Positions 20,448 through 31,477 of a stretch of DNA of 64,000 nucleotides are shown in pieces. The notes below the pieces were generated by a model that was given only the letters and a program-made list of their open reading frames with translations, was not told the origin of the DNA and searched no databases. How positions within the stretch are numbered: the stretch's first letter is position 1; each line of letters begins with the position of its first letter. Source of the DNA: Paramacrobiotus metropolitanus (taxonomy: Eukaryota > Tardigrada > Eutardigrada > Parachela > Macrobiotidae); the NCBI RefSeq assembly GCF_019649055.1, contig NW_026570296.1, positions 62,001 to 126,000 of the forward strand, read 5' to 3'. Both the position numbers and the translations under genes were made by a program.

Positions 20448-20984
20448 CTCCTATACCGATATGTGGCAGCTTCCTGCATAGCACAGCGTGTCTAGTCAAA
20501 GTGGAAGGTAAATGCTCGTACATAAAAATGGCTGCTATAGTTCAGTAAATCCGATACCGGCTGTCGTCACCCGGCTGGAGTTTGACCTTGTTGTTTAACA
20601 TGGTGCTTAAGTAACGGACAATATTCTTGCCGCAAGATCATATTCCGACCGGTTGATGACAGAAATCACACGGAGCACTCATCCAACAACAGGATTAAAT
20701 CAGCCCCGTTTTTCTGTACTTGGATATCTGGAAACATTCTCCGTTTTTTGCGATCATTATTGACGGAGTGATCAGTACGAGGACAGGCTTAGTATTCGTG
20801 AATCGTGATCACCTAAAAAACTAAAAAACTAGCGAGAATTCGTGATCAGTGATCACCGTGCCCGTGTTGTGCAGAACAGCCAGTCACCAGGCAGCCACCA
20901 AGGGAAGGCAGTCCAGTGACACTCCACTCAAACGTGTCACTGAAGTTGACTGAACTTTCGTGGTAAAAAGGTTTTCAGTATAAT

Positions 20985-21980
20985 GGAGAATTTTATTTCA
21001 TAAAATACAAGTACATCACAGATAAAAAATAGTTAGTCACGATTCACAACAACAAAATCTCATTTAATGCTGTCGCTCCTTCCATTGTTCTAAGGACGCA
21101 AGCGGCGTTGCCTCGCTGAATTTCCAGCGATAATCGTTGACGCAGGAGTTCATGAGAACGAGGTTCACCTGTCTGCAGCTGAAGTCGTTTACCGATTTCT
21201 TTTACCAGAGCGATGGCCGACTTTTCCCATGGTTCGAGAGTTTCAAAGGCTAATGGTGCGAAAACGTATCTTCCCACCAAATACAAGTACAGTCGCACTT
21301 TTTTATCTTCAGCCTGCGCTGCGGCGGACCCAGCTGTAGCTGACGTGGATTTCAAGTGAGACACGGCGATGGTATCAACGCAGGTGACGTCCCATGCCAA
21401 GCACATGCCGCGTTTCCAGGCGAAGATCGTACTCCCATCTGGGCGGCGATCCGACGTGTGGGATGTTCCCCGCGGCTCCATTTTAGCAGGAATGCCGGCT
21501 GACACCAGTGCCCTACACACGATGCTGTTCAAGCCACCATGACGCGGGTGTCTTCCAGCATAGAAGGAACAGGATAAGCCGTGGTGGCCGTATGCATCAA
21601 CGGGCTTGTGACACTTAGCACATGAATGCGGCTCACAGATGGATGCGCCCAGTCTCAAGCCGACTGAAATCTTTACTGTGCCATCATCAAGGAGATTGCC
21701 GATGTGTGCCGAGGGTAAGGCGTTCAACCATACACCGGCTTCCGGTGTCGACTGAGCCAAGAGGCGGGCCCGGTTAACCTCGTCGTCGCGAAAGATATCC
21801 AATACGACGGACCAATAGTAAAGACAGTGATGCGTTACACAGCGGAAGATCCCATGCTCGTTGTGTCTTACGGAAGTTGGGATCTGGGAGTTCTTCGAGA
21901 CACGCTTTGGGCTTCCACAACTCCGAGGCAGCCAAGATATCTAGCGAGGCATGGCCAGGAAACAGTAAGGACACTAACAT
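20985..21980 (-). mobile_element. RLE-type LINE (R2/NeSL-like), C-terminal remnant
   Basis: The ORF at 21802..21044 encodes a CX2CX8HX4C zinc site (CAKCHKPVDAYGHHGLSC). A PD..(D/E)-type nuclease region follows (RRPDGSTIFAWKR, then WDVTCVDT). The C-terminal tail is shared with the 14990..15300 copy. This is the arrangement downstream of RT in LINEs that carry a restriction-like endonuclease. The preceding segment (21980..21774, with WDLPLCNASL) is in a different frame, so the copy is broken there. RT itself is absent. GAAATAAAAT lies about 40 bp after the stop, as in the other copy. Confidence 0.7.
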
Positions 21981-22789
21981 TGTAAGTATAATCCGTCTTG
22001 GTGGTGTTACATGATTTCTCCCGGCTTTGCATTTTCAATTATGTACATCTATACTAGTGCCGTGGCTACTGGGGGTTACAGGTGATGTTGTGTGGACGCT
22101 GTACGGCGCCATCGAAAACGTCGTGGCTGGCGGAGTGTTGCGAGAAATCTTTCTGTGCGTGAGGTGCTTTCTAATCCCACACTTGTTTGCTGTTTTCCGA
22201 AAACGTAACTGCTTAAGCAGTAACGGTACAGGAAAACGCTATTATACATTACATTAGCCAAAGGACCATGCAATAATAATGGAAGTTTATTGTCCTTTGC
22301 ACGGAGCATTTGCCCCCTCTAGGCTACAGACAACAGTCGTGAAAAGACATACTGACATAGCAATCTAACATTGAAAAGTGCAAAACAAAACACAAAGCAT
22401 TCTTCAGCAAAAACACGAAAACATCAGTTTAGTACTTCTGATCAGCTGCAGTAACATTAAGAGACAAGAAGAGACATAAAGATGGCAATTAGTTTTTTTT
22501 CTCGGTTGCGATAAGTTGACGCTATCGTGTGCAAAAAAGGGAGGGAGACGATCGCGCTGGGGTCGATGCATAAAACCAAAACCCACGTACAGTTAAATTA
22601 ATTCAAATTTTCAAAAAGCATTTTCAAAAGAAATCGTGGGAAAAAGGAAAGCAAGGACACTTACGCACGTAATCGCCTTTCTGTACTTTTCAACTAGGTC
22701 GCAACCGTTTATGCATAGAAGTAGCAGTACATACTTAATAAAGGACCCATTGACCACAAGCAAGAGAAAGAAAAAAGCGCAGATAAGCG
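21981..22789. other. No gene recognised
   Basis: Mixed-composition sequence between two LINE remnants. The short ORFs here look accidental. Confidence 0.4.
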
Positions 22790-23773
22790 TTATTTAGAGT
22801 AAAAACTGGCTTTAAAGATTTCGACCGATGGCAGCTCATATAACTTCACGGTTTCAAGGGCTTCTGAAAAGGCTTTTAATGTGACATAGGCTGTCGGCTG
22901 CAAAGGAAGCTCGTTCCAGATGGAGGCGAGGGTGTTTACATAGGACTGGTGGTCAGTAGTCACCGTTATCCCACAAAAGGTCGTCGCGGCAGGTTTTATA
23001 GGACATGGATGTTTCATCAGACGCTCGGATGACCTGGTGTTTCCTGCAACAGACTCAAGCGCAGAGACCGAGAACGTAAGAGGAGTAACAACTTGATTAC
23101 CCATAGAATCACCCGGAAAACCAATTTGTACAAGAACAAAAGTGCTTTTTTTAAACGACGAGTAATCAAATCATCCCATTTGAGCTCTTTTAGCCGTGCA
23201 CTGTAGTCAAGAACATTGTTGCCGAGTCGCAAAGATTTAGTGAATCTTCTTTGGCAACGTTCTATGAGATCAGCAGACTGTTTGAATAACGGGTGCGTGA
23301 TGGAGCAACAATAATCGATAACCGAGAGGACAAGTGACTCAAAAAGTCGTATGCGAGCGCCATAATCCGTGTAACGGAAAATGTGATTGATGTAGCTGAT
23401 TTTTCGGTTGCATTTTTTTGCTACATTTTCACTATTTAATTTGAAATTTAGTTTTCGGTCAACGAATATGCCCAAGTGTTTGACATGATCACAAGTCGGA
23501 ATCGAAACATTATCGATACTGTAATAATATGGGCAAACAGAGGATTTCTGTTTAGTGAACATGGGCAGACTTAGCAGCGTTCAAACTGAGCTTTTTGCTG
23601 GCAAGCCATTCACTGAGAGAAACGAGATCTTCCTGCAACAACTGACTGTCAGCTGTCTCAGTAATGGGGCGAAAAATAACTATGTCATCTGCAAAAACGA
23701 GAGCGGCGCTCCCGTTTTTTAATGCGCGAAGAATGAAGTTTAAAACGCAAATGAAAATGCTTGCGTGTTTCAC
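22790..23773 (-). mobile_element. Jockey/CR1-type LINE, broken 3' part of the RT
   Basis: Reading leftwards, the first frame carries the RT active-site block FADDIVIF followed by a WLASKKLSLN helix (23773..23552). The next frame (23562..23017) carries HLGIFVDRKLNF and a thumb-like region with YCCSITHPLF and QRRFTKSL. The last frame (23104..22790) carries the tail IWNELPLQ..TLKAFSEAL. Two frameshifts (one +1/-2, one -1) and a missing 5' half make it inactive. No clear tail or target duplication was found. Confidence 0.8.
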
Positions 23774-25300
23774 ATACCTATCTGTGTGCAGGTCTTAAAG
23801 TGGAGTCCGCATTGCTACCGTCTTCTGGAAGATTGCTTAGATATTCCGGGTGAGTCCGGAGACTCCGGACTGATTCACTGTATCAGTCGACAGTCGTCAA
23901 TGTTGCAGAGTGTGCTTTAACCGCATGATGCAGGTTATCGTGTGGAGAAACATTCGTATAATTTTACCGGCCGGAAATTTTTTAACGTAATTAAGTACTT
24001 TATGTATTGTACATACAAGCAGACTGTACAAAAGAAGATTAATTATGACCTTTATACCTTTGGTACAAACATGTTACCGCGACACTATCCAACAGGACAT
24101 CAATTACGTAACTCGACCATGGATTCTACGAGAAAAAGGGAAATAGGTAGGTTAGGAGCTAGTAGCTATGAGCCCACAACGTGCTTAAGTCGACCGAAAT
24201 TTCTGATTAAGTTTGGCAGTTGTATCGAAAACTGTGTTGAGTTTTCTGCATCAAGATCTTTTAAGAATTCAGTTAAGCTCAATACTGCAGGACATGGTAC
24301 TCGTGGCGCTTATTAAAATTCAGGAAGCACGAGCGCTTAAAATTAACATACCAGACGCCCAAGATGGCAGTGATGCAGGCTATTGAGGACGGGGACTCAT
24401 AGTCACAGTCATGCTGAATCTGACAGGCTCTTAATCAAAATTGGAACATCTACGTATCTGTACACAGTACGTACAAAACGATGATGACGGATGAGGGTAA
24501 AGGCAGCTCTGCCGGCGCGCGCCGTACATGTGTGTATGCAGCCTGCCTATCCGATTCGACGATTCCCATCCGGATCCATATCCGTTCCGTAGGTGAGTGG
24601 GTTGTGTGATACAATCGAACTTGAACTCCAGGTCTAGGATAAATGATGGACCGCCAGAGTTATGCCCAACAGTCAGCACTGGATAATTTTCATTCTAGAA
24701 TCGCGCGTCGCTTTTGACTTTTGAGTACCTGTACGCCACTGTTCATCCCAAAACGCCGTGAAACGGTAAACATGGACGGTGCCCCGACCAAAACAACTGA
24801 AGATAGAGGTCCTAATCGAGTACATACCTGCATAAAGGTATTCGTCAGTAACGGTAAGTCCTCTCGTTCTTTAAATTCTTTCTCACTTTTTCATCATGCA
24901 CTAATAATATAACATTTTTTAACTGTTAGGCAAGTACTGAACTGAATAAATCATATCCATGTTATTTCATCCATTCAATCCACGCTTACGATTAGTGAGA
25001 TTATGGGTTAACACTTTAGAAATCTAGGATTTTTGCAATTTTTGTAAGTCTTATTTTCGACTTTCTGCAATTTTTTAGCGGTGAGTGTAGAACGGGTGAC
25101 TGTGGGAAATGTTCAAGACTTGGCTTTTGAGAGCGGTTAGAGGCATACGAGTGACTTATGAGCTCACATATTGCATTTATTTACCTGATCAGCGTTTTTT
25201 CCCAAGATCAATATCTGCGGTATGCTTCCCATTCGCGTCACTGAAAAGATTTTTAGGCTAGTAGCACAGGGCGTTAAAATCTTTAGATGGAAATTAATAG
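23774..25300. other. No gene recognised
   Basis: No ORF here has convincing protein character, and I found no repeat of note. Confidence 0.4.
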
Positions 25301-26158
25301 TGGTGGAGGTCAATTACATTTGGCCGATTTGGGTAACCGTTGCGCGACGGGTAACGGGATATGATAGTGGATCTAGGAAGAATCCACGGACAGAGACAGA
25401 AACGGAATCTATCCTGCAGAGTGAGCAGTGTTGTATACTACGAGCTATGCGGAAACGCAAGACACCCGACAATCAACTGCGCACTTTTATATCCCATTCA
25501 CATGACACTACAGAAGCTCCCGCAGCAGATGCTGCGGGGCCAAAAGTACAGCAAGTTACTCAGACGACGATGGCTAGCAACTGAAGAATCTACCAGATCG
25601 AAGAGCTGGTAGATGGAAAAAATCACTAGCAAAAACAGCCAAACAACTTAGCACCCGCACCAGTGCGGGGAGGCCACTCCTCCTCACAGGGAAAACGCGT
25701 AAAAAAGTATCCATGACTCAGCAAAAAAATTATCGCCTAATCGTAAGTCGAGTACGCTTCCGTGCTAAGAGAGAAATTGAACACCGAAGTGGAACTGAAA
25801 AACTCAATTTTAATGCCGTAATGTGCTAAATGTGGTATTACGTCAAAAAAGTTAATTATGAGTTTTGGAGTGCAACCCTGGGTCGCTGGATTTACTTCTG
25901 GTCCAAACACAAACAAATTTTGTTAATCTATGCAGGAGAGTTAGGAGTTACTCGTAGTTTGGGTAATGGTTGCGCTTCGACGTCGAAGCGCAACGCTTAC
26001 GCGGACAAGTAAGCTGAAAACGGTGACAAAACCCATCCCAGATTTTGTGATTACGAATCAGAATGTTTGCTTGCTTACGCGCTGTTACGTCACATTTTTT
26101 ACGCGTTTCCCCGTTACCCGTCGCGCAACGGTTACCCAAATGTATTTGACCTCCACCA
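25301..26158. repeat. Foldback structure with interrupted arms
   Basis: The left arm (25301..25358; tggtggaggtca, then gggtaaccgttgcgcgac) is the reverse complement of 26109..26158. The continuation of the right arm (26093..26112) matches 25689..25707 (gggaaaacgcgtaaaaaag), so the left arm seems split by about 330 bp. It looks like a foldback DNA element with an insertion. The loop contains the palindrome at 25969..25994. Confidence 0.65.
25969..25994. repeat. Perfect 26-bp palindrome
   Basis: gttgcgcttcga followed by its exact reverse complement with no spacer. Its outer half (gggtaatggttgcgc) resembles the gggtaaccgttgcgc in the foldback arms. Confidence 0.9.
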
Positions 26159-26953
26159 GTATACGTAGGCATGTGGTCGCCAATGGTCGGCGTGGTTCCG
26201 CGGGTAGTCGTTCGGTTTTAGAGCGCAGTTGGCACGGGTTTCAGTCCCTCATCGGGTAGACTTTTAATTCTTCATTACTGTATCTGCAGTAATTAAAAAA
26301 TTCGAATTTTAAATTTAAATGCGTAGGGTCTTATGAGCGCCACACGTATCCTTGACGGAACAACCCAGAATTCGGAAACATCGACTTTATTGGCGGTGTG
26401 TACTGACATGCTATACGGAAGATGCACTACATCTACCGTACTAGATGACCATCCAAACTCAGCAGATAAAGTGAGAAATAAATACTAACGAACTATTTCT
26501 TATGCCTAATCCACAGATAACTAGTAAAACACTTTACCGGCTATCCAACTACGTGCACGAATACGATCTGGATGATGTAGTTATCCAGATAATTGTGACT
26601 TCCGGTAGGTACACACACTAATGTTTTCGCTACAGAAGACACGAGAGCTCTCTTAAGCTGAGTTTCTACTCGTTTGCACCCCTCTTGCGAGAAAAAACAC
26701 CACCGTGGACTCGTAAATAGTTCTATAGTGTACGTTACTGCTTTTGGTGCTCAAAACATTGAACTTCACCGATTTAAACTCAAAATGTGCGCGCAGTAAC
26801 CGGCTGCTGTACTATCACCGGAAAAAGTTTAAAAACTCAGACGCGTCAAATAATTCAACTATCTATCCGACTCCGGCCAAATTTACCATTATGGTAAATC
26901 TATATCTTAAGATCATTCTGAACCATTATGGTGATGATACCTTAAAAAACAAA
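26159..26953. other. Left flank of element B, no gene recognised
   Basis: Anonymous sequence up to the target-site duplication of element B. Confidence 0.4.
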
Positions 26954-26957
26954 GACG
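26954..26957. repeat. Target-site duplication of B, left copy
   Basis: gacg directly outside the 3' LTR, matching 50841..50844. Confidence 0.7.
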
Positions 26958-27325
26958 TATCACCGTGGACTGTGAAAGAGTCCAGGACGGAAGCCCAGAC
27001 TGACAGGACTCCGTAGAATGTAGAACGTGTCGTACTAGGGATGAAATGCGCAACGCACGATATCCAGACTACGTTATACAATTTAATAGTGTCTCCGATC
27101 GAGAACCAAAACACACTGACGTTCAATACACTCAGAGAGCCAAATTCCACCTGCTCTCGACAACTCTAATACACTGCGCATCAGTGAACACAATGAACGG
27201 CAGTAGCCGACCAATCAGAGAAGCGCTGCGTCACAGACGGCAATTCCCACGGAGTAGTGCAACGAAGCACTCCCGTAGCGCCAGTAGCGTCACGCAGGTG
27301 GACGCAAGGGAGCCATCGTCTCACA
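26958..27325 (-). repeat. 3' LTR of element B (368 bp)
   Basis: On the minus strand it begins TGTGAGACG and ends GTGATA, so the termini are TG..TA rather than TG..CA. It differs from the 5' LTR by single changes near 27042, 27119, 27182 and 27319 and by one C fewer near 27246. No strong purine tract precedes it; the adjacent bases read cagaggca. Confidence 0.9.
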
Positions 27326-28118
27326 TGCCTCTGGGTGGGAGGCTGAGCTCCGTCGAAGCTCGATCCATTCCATTCTGCTCCGATCGGTGGTCTGTGCGCG
27401 CTCTCGTAAAAAAAAACATCAAATCTCTTATTCCTTCTTATCACATGATTCCAAATGCACAATGTGAATTAAAGAGATCTGTAGAAAAATACTATTCCAT
27501 TTAAACAGATCAACAGTTAAAACAGATCAACAAAAGTGGTTAAATGAACATGTAGACTAGGATCCTCCATTGACTGGCATAGGTCACAGGTCCTGTCCAC
27601 CGTTTACCGCATCTTTGGCCCATTCCGCTCCATCTTGAGCAACTTCGCTCCGCTTGAGCATCTCTTGCGCATCTTCGTGCGACTTTCATCACATCAGCTT
27701 TGTAGGAATAAGGTGCGTATCGAATGTACGTCTTAGGAATACTGCTTCAGCTTTGGAATAGATGCGTATCAATAGTACGACTTTATAATGAGATCCGGTT
27801 TAAGTCATGGAGGGACATCATGTAGACAAGCGAAGTTCGCTTCCTCCCTAGTAAGATCAGCTTTCTGATCGTGGATGTGCGACATCATCTGGTACAGTTA
27901 ATTCAGCATAAGTCATGGAGGAACTTAGCTATTTTTCAATCGGCTTTCAAGCTCATCTTAGCTTGCCTCCCTGGTAAAAGTTCATTGCGTCGCACAATCC
28001 ATCTCTTCTGCCTTATTTAGAGAGCCGGCCAAATGTACCGTAGCTACTCTTACTTAAGATGAGTCGATAAATAAGGATGCCGACATAAGCCGTAGCAACT
28101 CCTATCAGATCGTTTTTA
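27326..28118 (-). other. 3' untranslated region of element B
   Basis: About 0.8 kb between the last ORF and the 3' LTR. It has two copies of an agtcatggagg phrase (near 27805 and 27909) and two of a gtgcgtatc/gatgcgtatc phrase. No ORF of interest was found. Confidence 0.5.
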
Positions 28119-30611
28119 CTAATCCATCATCTCGTTCGACCCATCTCCATCGTCCTTGTCTCGCGGTGGACGTTTCCGAGTTGGGCCCGGCTGATTTCTG
28201 TCAGAAGTCCGATCAACTGGTGCAGCTGATCCAGCCGGTGCGTCTTCATCCGCTTGAACACGTAAGACGATGTGTCGTGGTCCGCGACCTTTCCCTTGTC
28301 GTGAACGTTTGATCGCGTCCAAACGATGTCGTGCATCATTCTCTTCACGTTGCAAGTTCCGATTTTGAGGATCCTCAGCCAATCGTTGTCTGGCGTCCTC
28401 ATACTGGTTTCGGATGTTCTGGTTTCGAGCAGCTCGTCTGCCCGGTGTGTTCGGAACTTGTGCCGATGTCGGTTGTTTCGGTCCCTTCCGTACCAGGTGA
28501 TCTTCGATGTATTCATGGACTCGATCTTGCGGCTCGATATACGGCGTGTCCATAGTATCTCGGATTCGATTGATTCGTTCCTGGTACTGTGCTTCGTGTA
28601 TTTCATGGAGGTTACAATCATCAAATCGCTTTTTGCAGATCGCCAATCCGTCCTTCGCTTTACGTGCGATCTCCTGATGTCTCGACGGCATTCCTAATTT
28701 AGCAACCTTTTCCCGGTACACAGGCGGAACTTTCCCCTTCGTAAAGTCCGAAAACAGCTGATTCTGTGTCGGAAAATGGCCCAATCTCGCAGCAAAGACC
28801 TTCTGACCGAAAACTCGCGATTTGTAGTCGGTAGGGTCAACCGTCAGTCCAATGGCTGCTCGTGCCGCAAGTACCTTGAATGCCGGATTCACGTTACGTA
28901 GCACGAATTGTGCCACGTATAGACTTCGCTCCTTAATTTCTTGGTAGCGGAACTGTGTAAGTCCCGTATTGTCGATTGTATCCAATGGGACTTCCCATAA
29001 ACTCAAGTCGAGGAGACTCGGTAAGCCACATTGTCGGATTGGTGTGTAACACACCATTGCGGATTCGGTGGTGATCTCCAGGCGACCGAGGTTACTCTCT
29101 CTGAGATCCGTTTCGTAATTAGAATCCCGTAGAAACTCGCGTAGGTTGTGGAGCTGCGCGTGTATCATCACTGACTGTTCCGATTCGATTTCCAGGCCAA
29201 AGTAGCGGCAGATTTCCGCTCTTTGGGTTTCGATGTCATCCATATCGTACATCTTACTGATCAGCCTTCGTCGTGAATTGTCAAAGCGCGAGTGATCTCG
29301 CTGGGGACCATCTTCTCGTCGTCGTTCTGGTCGTTCCTGTTGACGTTCCGGTTGATATCGATTCGGCGGTTCTTGACGGCGGTTCTGCGATTCGTGAGGG
29401 CCTTCCTGCTCACGTCGCGCCGTACTGGCTGATGTAGACAGTTCAAGATCGCGGTCCAATACCACATTTCTTCTGTGGACAACATTGTCAGTTGACGATG
29501 TTTCCATCGGTTCGTCTTCGTCCATCGTCACAATCAATGGTTCTACCATATGGACCACTGATTTCACTTTCGGCTGTTTCGGTGGAGTATCATCACGTTC
29601 CCCACTCGAAGTTCGTTTATGGTTGATCGGGAAACTGGCAAAGTAATTCATGTCTTCCTGCCATCCCTTATCGTATGGGCTGCGACTTCGGGCAGGTCCC
29701 GCTAACGTTCCTTCTCGTCGTTCAGGTGTGAACCCTCTGACTTTCGGATGACAGAAACCAACTCCCATCGGTATCTGTTGACGTGGTTCATCCCTGCGCG
29801 TTTCATCTTGACGAGGTTCATCTCGTCGTCGGTTATCTGGTACATGGCGACGATGTGCACTGGTCTCAATCACTTGATCTCCGTGTCGCACCCATGATCT
29901 GCCGCCTCGGTAATCGTAATCGCGCGAGCGTGATCTATCATCTCTTTCGTTATGATAGTCACGGGTCCTTTCGCGGGAGCGTTCCCTTGACCTTTCCTTT
30001 CGAGAGTCGTAATTTCGTTCATGTGAATACTCTCGTGATCTCTGATGTTCCCTTCTCACTGGTGATCGAGGTCTTTGGAAACCTTCATCGCGCCGAAAAC
30101 CTTGAAACGCTTTCATCACGTCCCGTTCCATCTCGTGTGTCTTTCGAGCTTCTTCGGTCATCTTTTTAATCAACAATTTGGCATCAGGTTTAGGTGCTTC
30201 ACCTCTCTCCAATCTCATCTTCTCACGTACAAGGACTTCAAATAAACTTGCGCGAATTTTCGACGGTTCCTTAATCAGTTCATCGATCTGGAGGATGGTG
30301 GCCTTCACCCTAGCCTCCGCTTCATCCGCGTTCAGTTGAGCCACAGGAATAGGAACTTTGCCCTGCACCGACCTTTCTCGGTAATCCTGGGCCGCCCTTT
30401 GTTCGGCACGTTTTCTACTGTCTTCCAGATCCTTCTGTCGCTTCTCCTCCATCATCTTTGCTTGATCCGCCTCAAACTTTTTGCGGAAAGCGTCGCATAA
30501 GTCATCTTGTGGAGGTTCGTACGTAGCGTCCCAGCCGATCTCGCCATTCTTGATCGCTTGCGATATCGATCTTCGATCAGCATCTTTTCTCGTGGTGGAA
30601 CTGTCTTCCAT
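28119..30611 (-). CDS. Element B accessory protein with RS-rich region, 830 aa
   Basis: The ATG is at 30609..30611, but the frame is also the -1 continuation of the 30452..31096 ORF, with which it overlaps by 160 bp. Residues 1-160 are charged and helical. Residues 190-270 are rich in RS/RE/RD dipeptides (SRKERSRERSRERTRDY), like the RS domains of splicing regulators. Then come a proline/acidic linker, a helical region of about 250 residues (from LISKMYDMDDIE) and a basic tail. It has no signal peptide or membrane segment, so it is not an envelope protein. An RNA-binding or nuclear role is suggested by composition only; I recognise no family. Confidence 0.6.
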   Translation of the reverse strand: MEDSSTTRKDADRRSISQAIKNGEIGWDATYEPPQDDLCDAFRKKFEADQAKMMEEKRQKDLEDSRKRAEQRAAQDYRERSVQGKVPIPVAQLNADEAEARVKATILQIDELIKEPSKIRASLFEVLVREKMRLERGEAPKPDAKLLIKKMTEEARKTHEMERDVMKAFQGFRRDEGFQRPRSPVRREHQRSREYSHERNYDSRKERSRERSRERTRDYHNERDDRSRSRDYDYRGGRSWVRHGDQVIETSAHRRHVPDNRRRDEPRQDETRRDEPRQQIPMGVGFCHPKVRGFTPERREGTLAGPARSRSPYDKGWQEDMNYFASFPINHKRTSSGERDDTPPKQPKVKSVVHMVEPLIVTMDEDEPMETSSTDNVVHRRNVVLDRDLELSTSASTARREQEGPHESQNRRQEPPNRYQPERQQERPERRREDGPQRDHSRFDNSRRRLISKMYDMDDIETQRAEICRYFGLEIESEQSVMIHAQLHNLREFLRDSNYETDLRESNLGRLEITTESAMVCYTPIRQCGLPSLLDLSLWEVPLDTIDNTGLTQFRYQEIKERSLYVAQFVLRNVNPAFKVLAARAAIGLTVDPTDYKSRVFGQKVFAARLGHFPTQNQLFSDFTKGKVPPVYREKVAKLGMPSRHQEIARKAKDGLAICKKRFDDCNLHEIHEAQYQERINRIRDTMDTPYIEPQDRVHEYIEDHLVRKGPKQPTSAQVPNTPGRRAARNQNIRNQYEDARQRLAEDPQNRNLQREENDARHRLDAIKRSRQGKGRGPRHIVLRVQADEDAPAGSAAPVDRTSDRNQPGPTRKRPPRDKDDGDGSNEMMD

Positions 30612-31096
30612 GCCTCTGCTGATGTTATGGCTCGGAAAACATCTTTATTCCCGCGAATAGCTTCAGTATATGCCACCAGAGTTCGATTCGGTTCTTTGAA
30701 GATGCAGAACCAGCAAGGATAATCTCCTTTTTCAACCTTATTGTTTCTGATACAGTCCGGACATTTAGAGTTATAGCCCGTAAACGGATCAATCCACGGT
30801 TTTGGCTGGTTCGCGGCAGGTGCGGTCGCAAGTTGAGATCGCGGGGGTGCCGGTTGACTTCGCACGTTCGTAGGTGCGACTTGATTCTTCGCAGCTGCCG
30901 GTTGACTGCCTTGAGACACAGGTGCTGCCTGACTTGTGGACGGTACCACCCGACTTCGCGCAGATGTCGGTGCTGCTTGGTTTCTTCCGGTTGTAGATCG
31001 GGCTTGGTTACTCGCGGCTGCTGCTGGTGCTGCTTGACTTCTCACCGCCGGTGCCGCCGCTTGAGTGTTCGACTTGGTCGGACCTTTTTCCGCCAT
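30452..31096 (-). CDS. Element B accessory ORF with a CX2C..CX2C zinc site, 214 aa
   Basis: I chose the ATG at 31094..31096 because a good 3' splice site (ttaccattgcag) ends just before it at 31110. Longer frames begin inside the presumed intron. The first 100 residues are Ala/Gln/Pro-rich repeats (NQAAPTSARS type). Next comes a zinc-ribbon-like pair (CPDC, then CWFC, about 15 residues apart) followed by a helical region. In the last third the frame overlaps the next ORF and passes to it in the -1 frame near cgagaaaagat, around 30580. The two may form one protein. Function unknown. Confidence 0.55.
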   Translation of the reverse strand: MAEKGPTKSNTQAAAPAVRSQAAPAAAASNQARSTTGRNQAAPTSARSRVVPSTSQAAPVSQGSQPAAAKNQVAPTNVRSQPAPPRSQLATAPAANQPKPWIDPFTGYNSKCPDCIRNNKVEKGDYPCWFCIFKEPNRTLVAYTEAIRGNKDVFRAITSAEAWKTVPPREKMLIEDRYRKRSRMARSAGTLRTNLHKMTYATLSAKSLRRIKQR

Positions 31097-31108
31097 CTTC
31101 GTTTTTAA

Positions 31109-31111
31109 TCT
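31109..31111 (-). other. Candidate 3' splice site before the accessory ORF
   Basis: The minus strand reads ttaccattgcAG, then ATTAAAAACG, and the ATG follows 13 nt later. It could create a subgenomic mRNA for the 3' ORFs. Confidence 0.45.
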
Positions 31112-31126
31112 GCAATGGTAAGACAT

Positions 31127-31477
31127 GTCAAAATATCATCTCGTAACCATCTCCCGATCATTCTTATCATCCTTTACACCTAAGTTAGGCTATTTCCGTA
31201 CTGAGCTGAGACCTTCCTAGCTCATGACGACATTTTTAACACTGTAACATGGTGACCTTTCCATGTTATCAGTTCTAAGCTCATTCGCCTATTTGGCTGA
31301 TGTGGTCATCTCATCTTCGCATCTCGTTTATCACATTCGCTAAGTCATTTCAACCATCTGTTTTCAACGTTTTTCATCTCGGTTATTTCAACTTTTCGCT
31401 TTCGTTAAACTGATATGATGCTGTTTCTTCTGTGATATGCGGTGGACCTTCCTGACCGCATATCACGCATCTCGCGT
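31127..31477 (-). other. Non-coding gap between accessory ORFs of B
   Basis: 350 bp without an open frame, with stops in all three minus frames. It is best explained as an intron or a true intergenic spacer because it ends in the 3' splice site at 31110. Confidence 0.45.

Noticed and set aside
25301-26158. CRISPR-like array from the repeated gggtaa..gcgc blocks
   Set aside because: The blocks are in opposite orientations with irregular spacing and the genome is eukaryotic.
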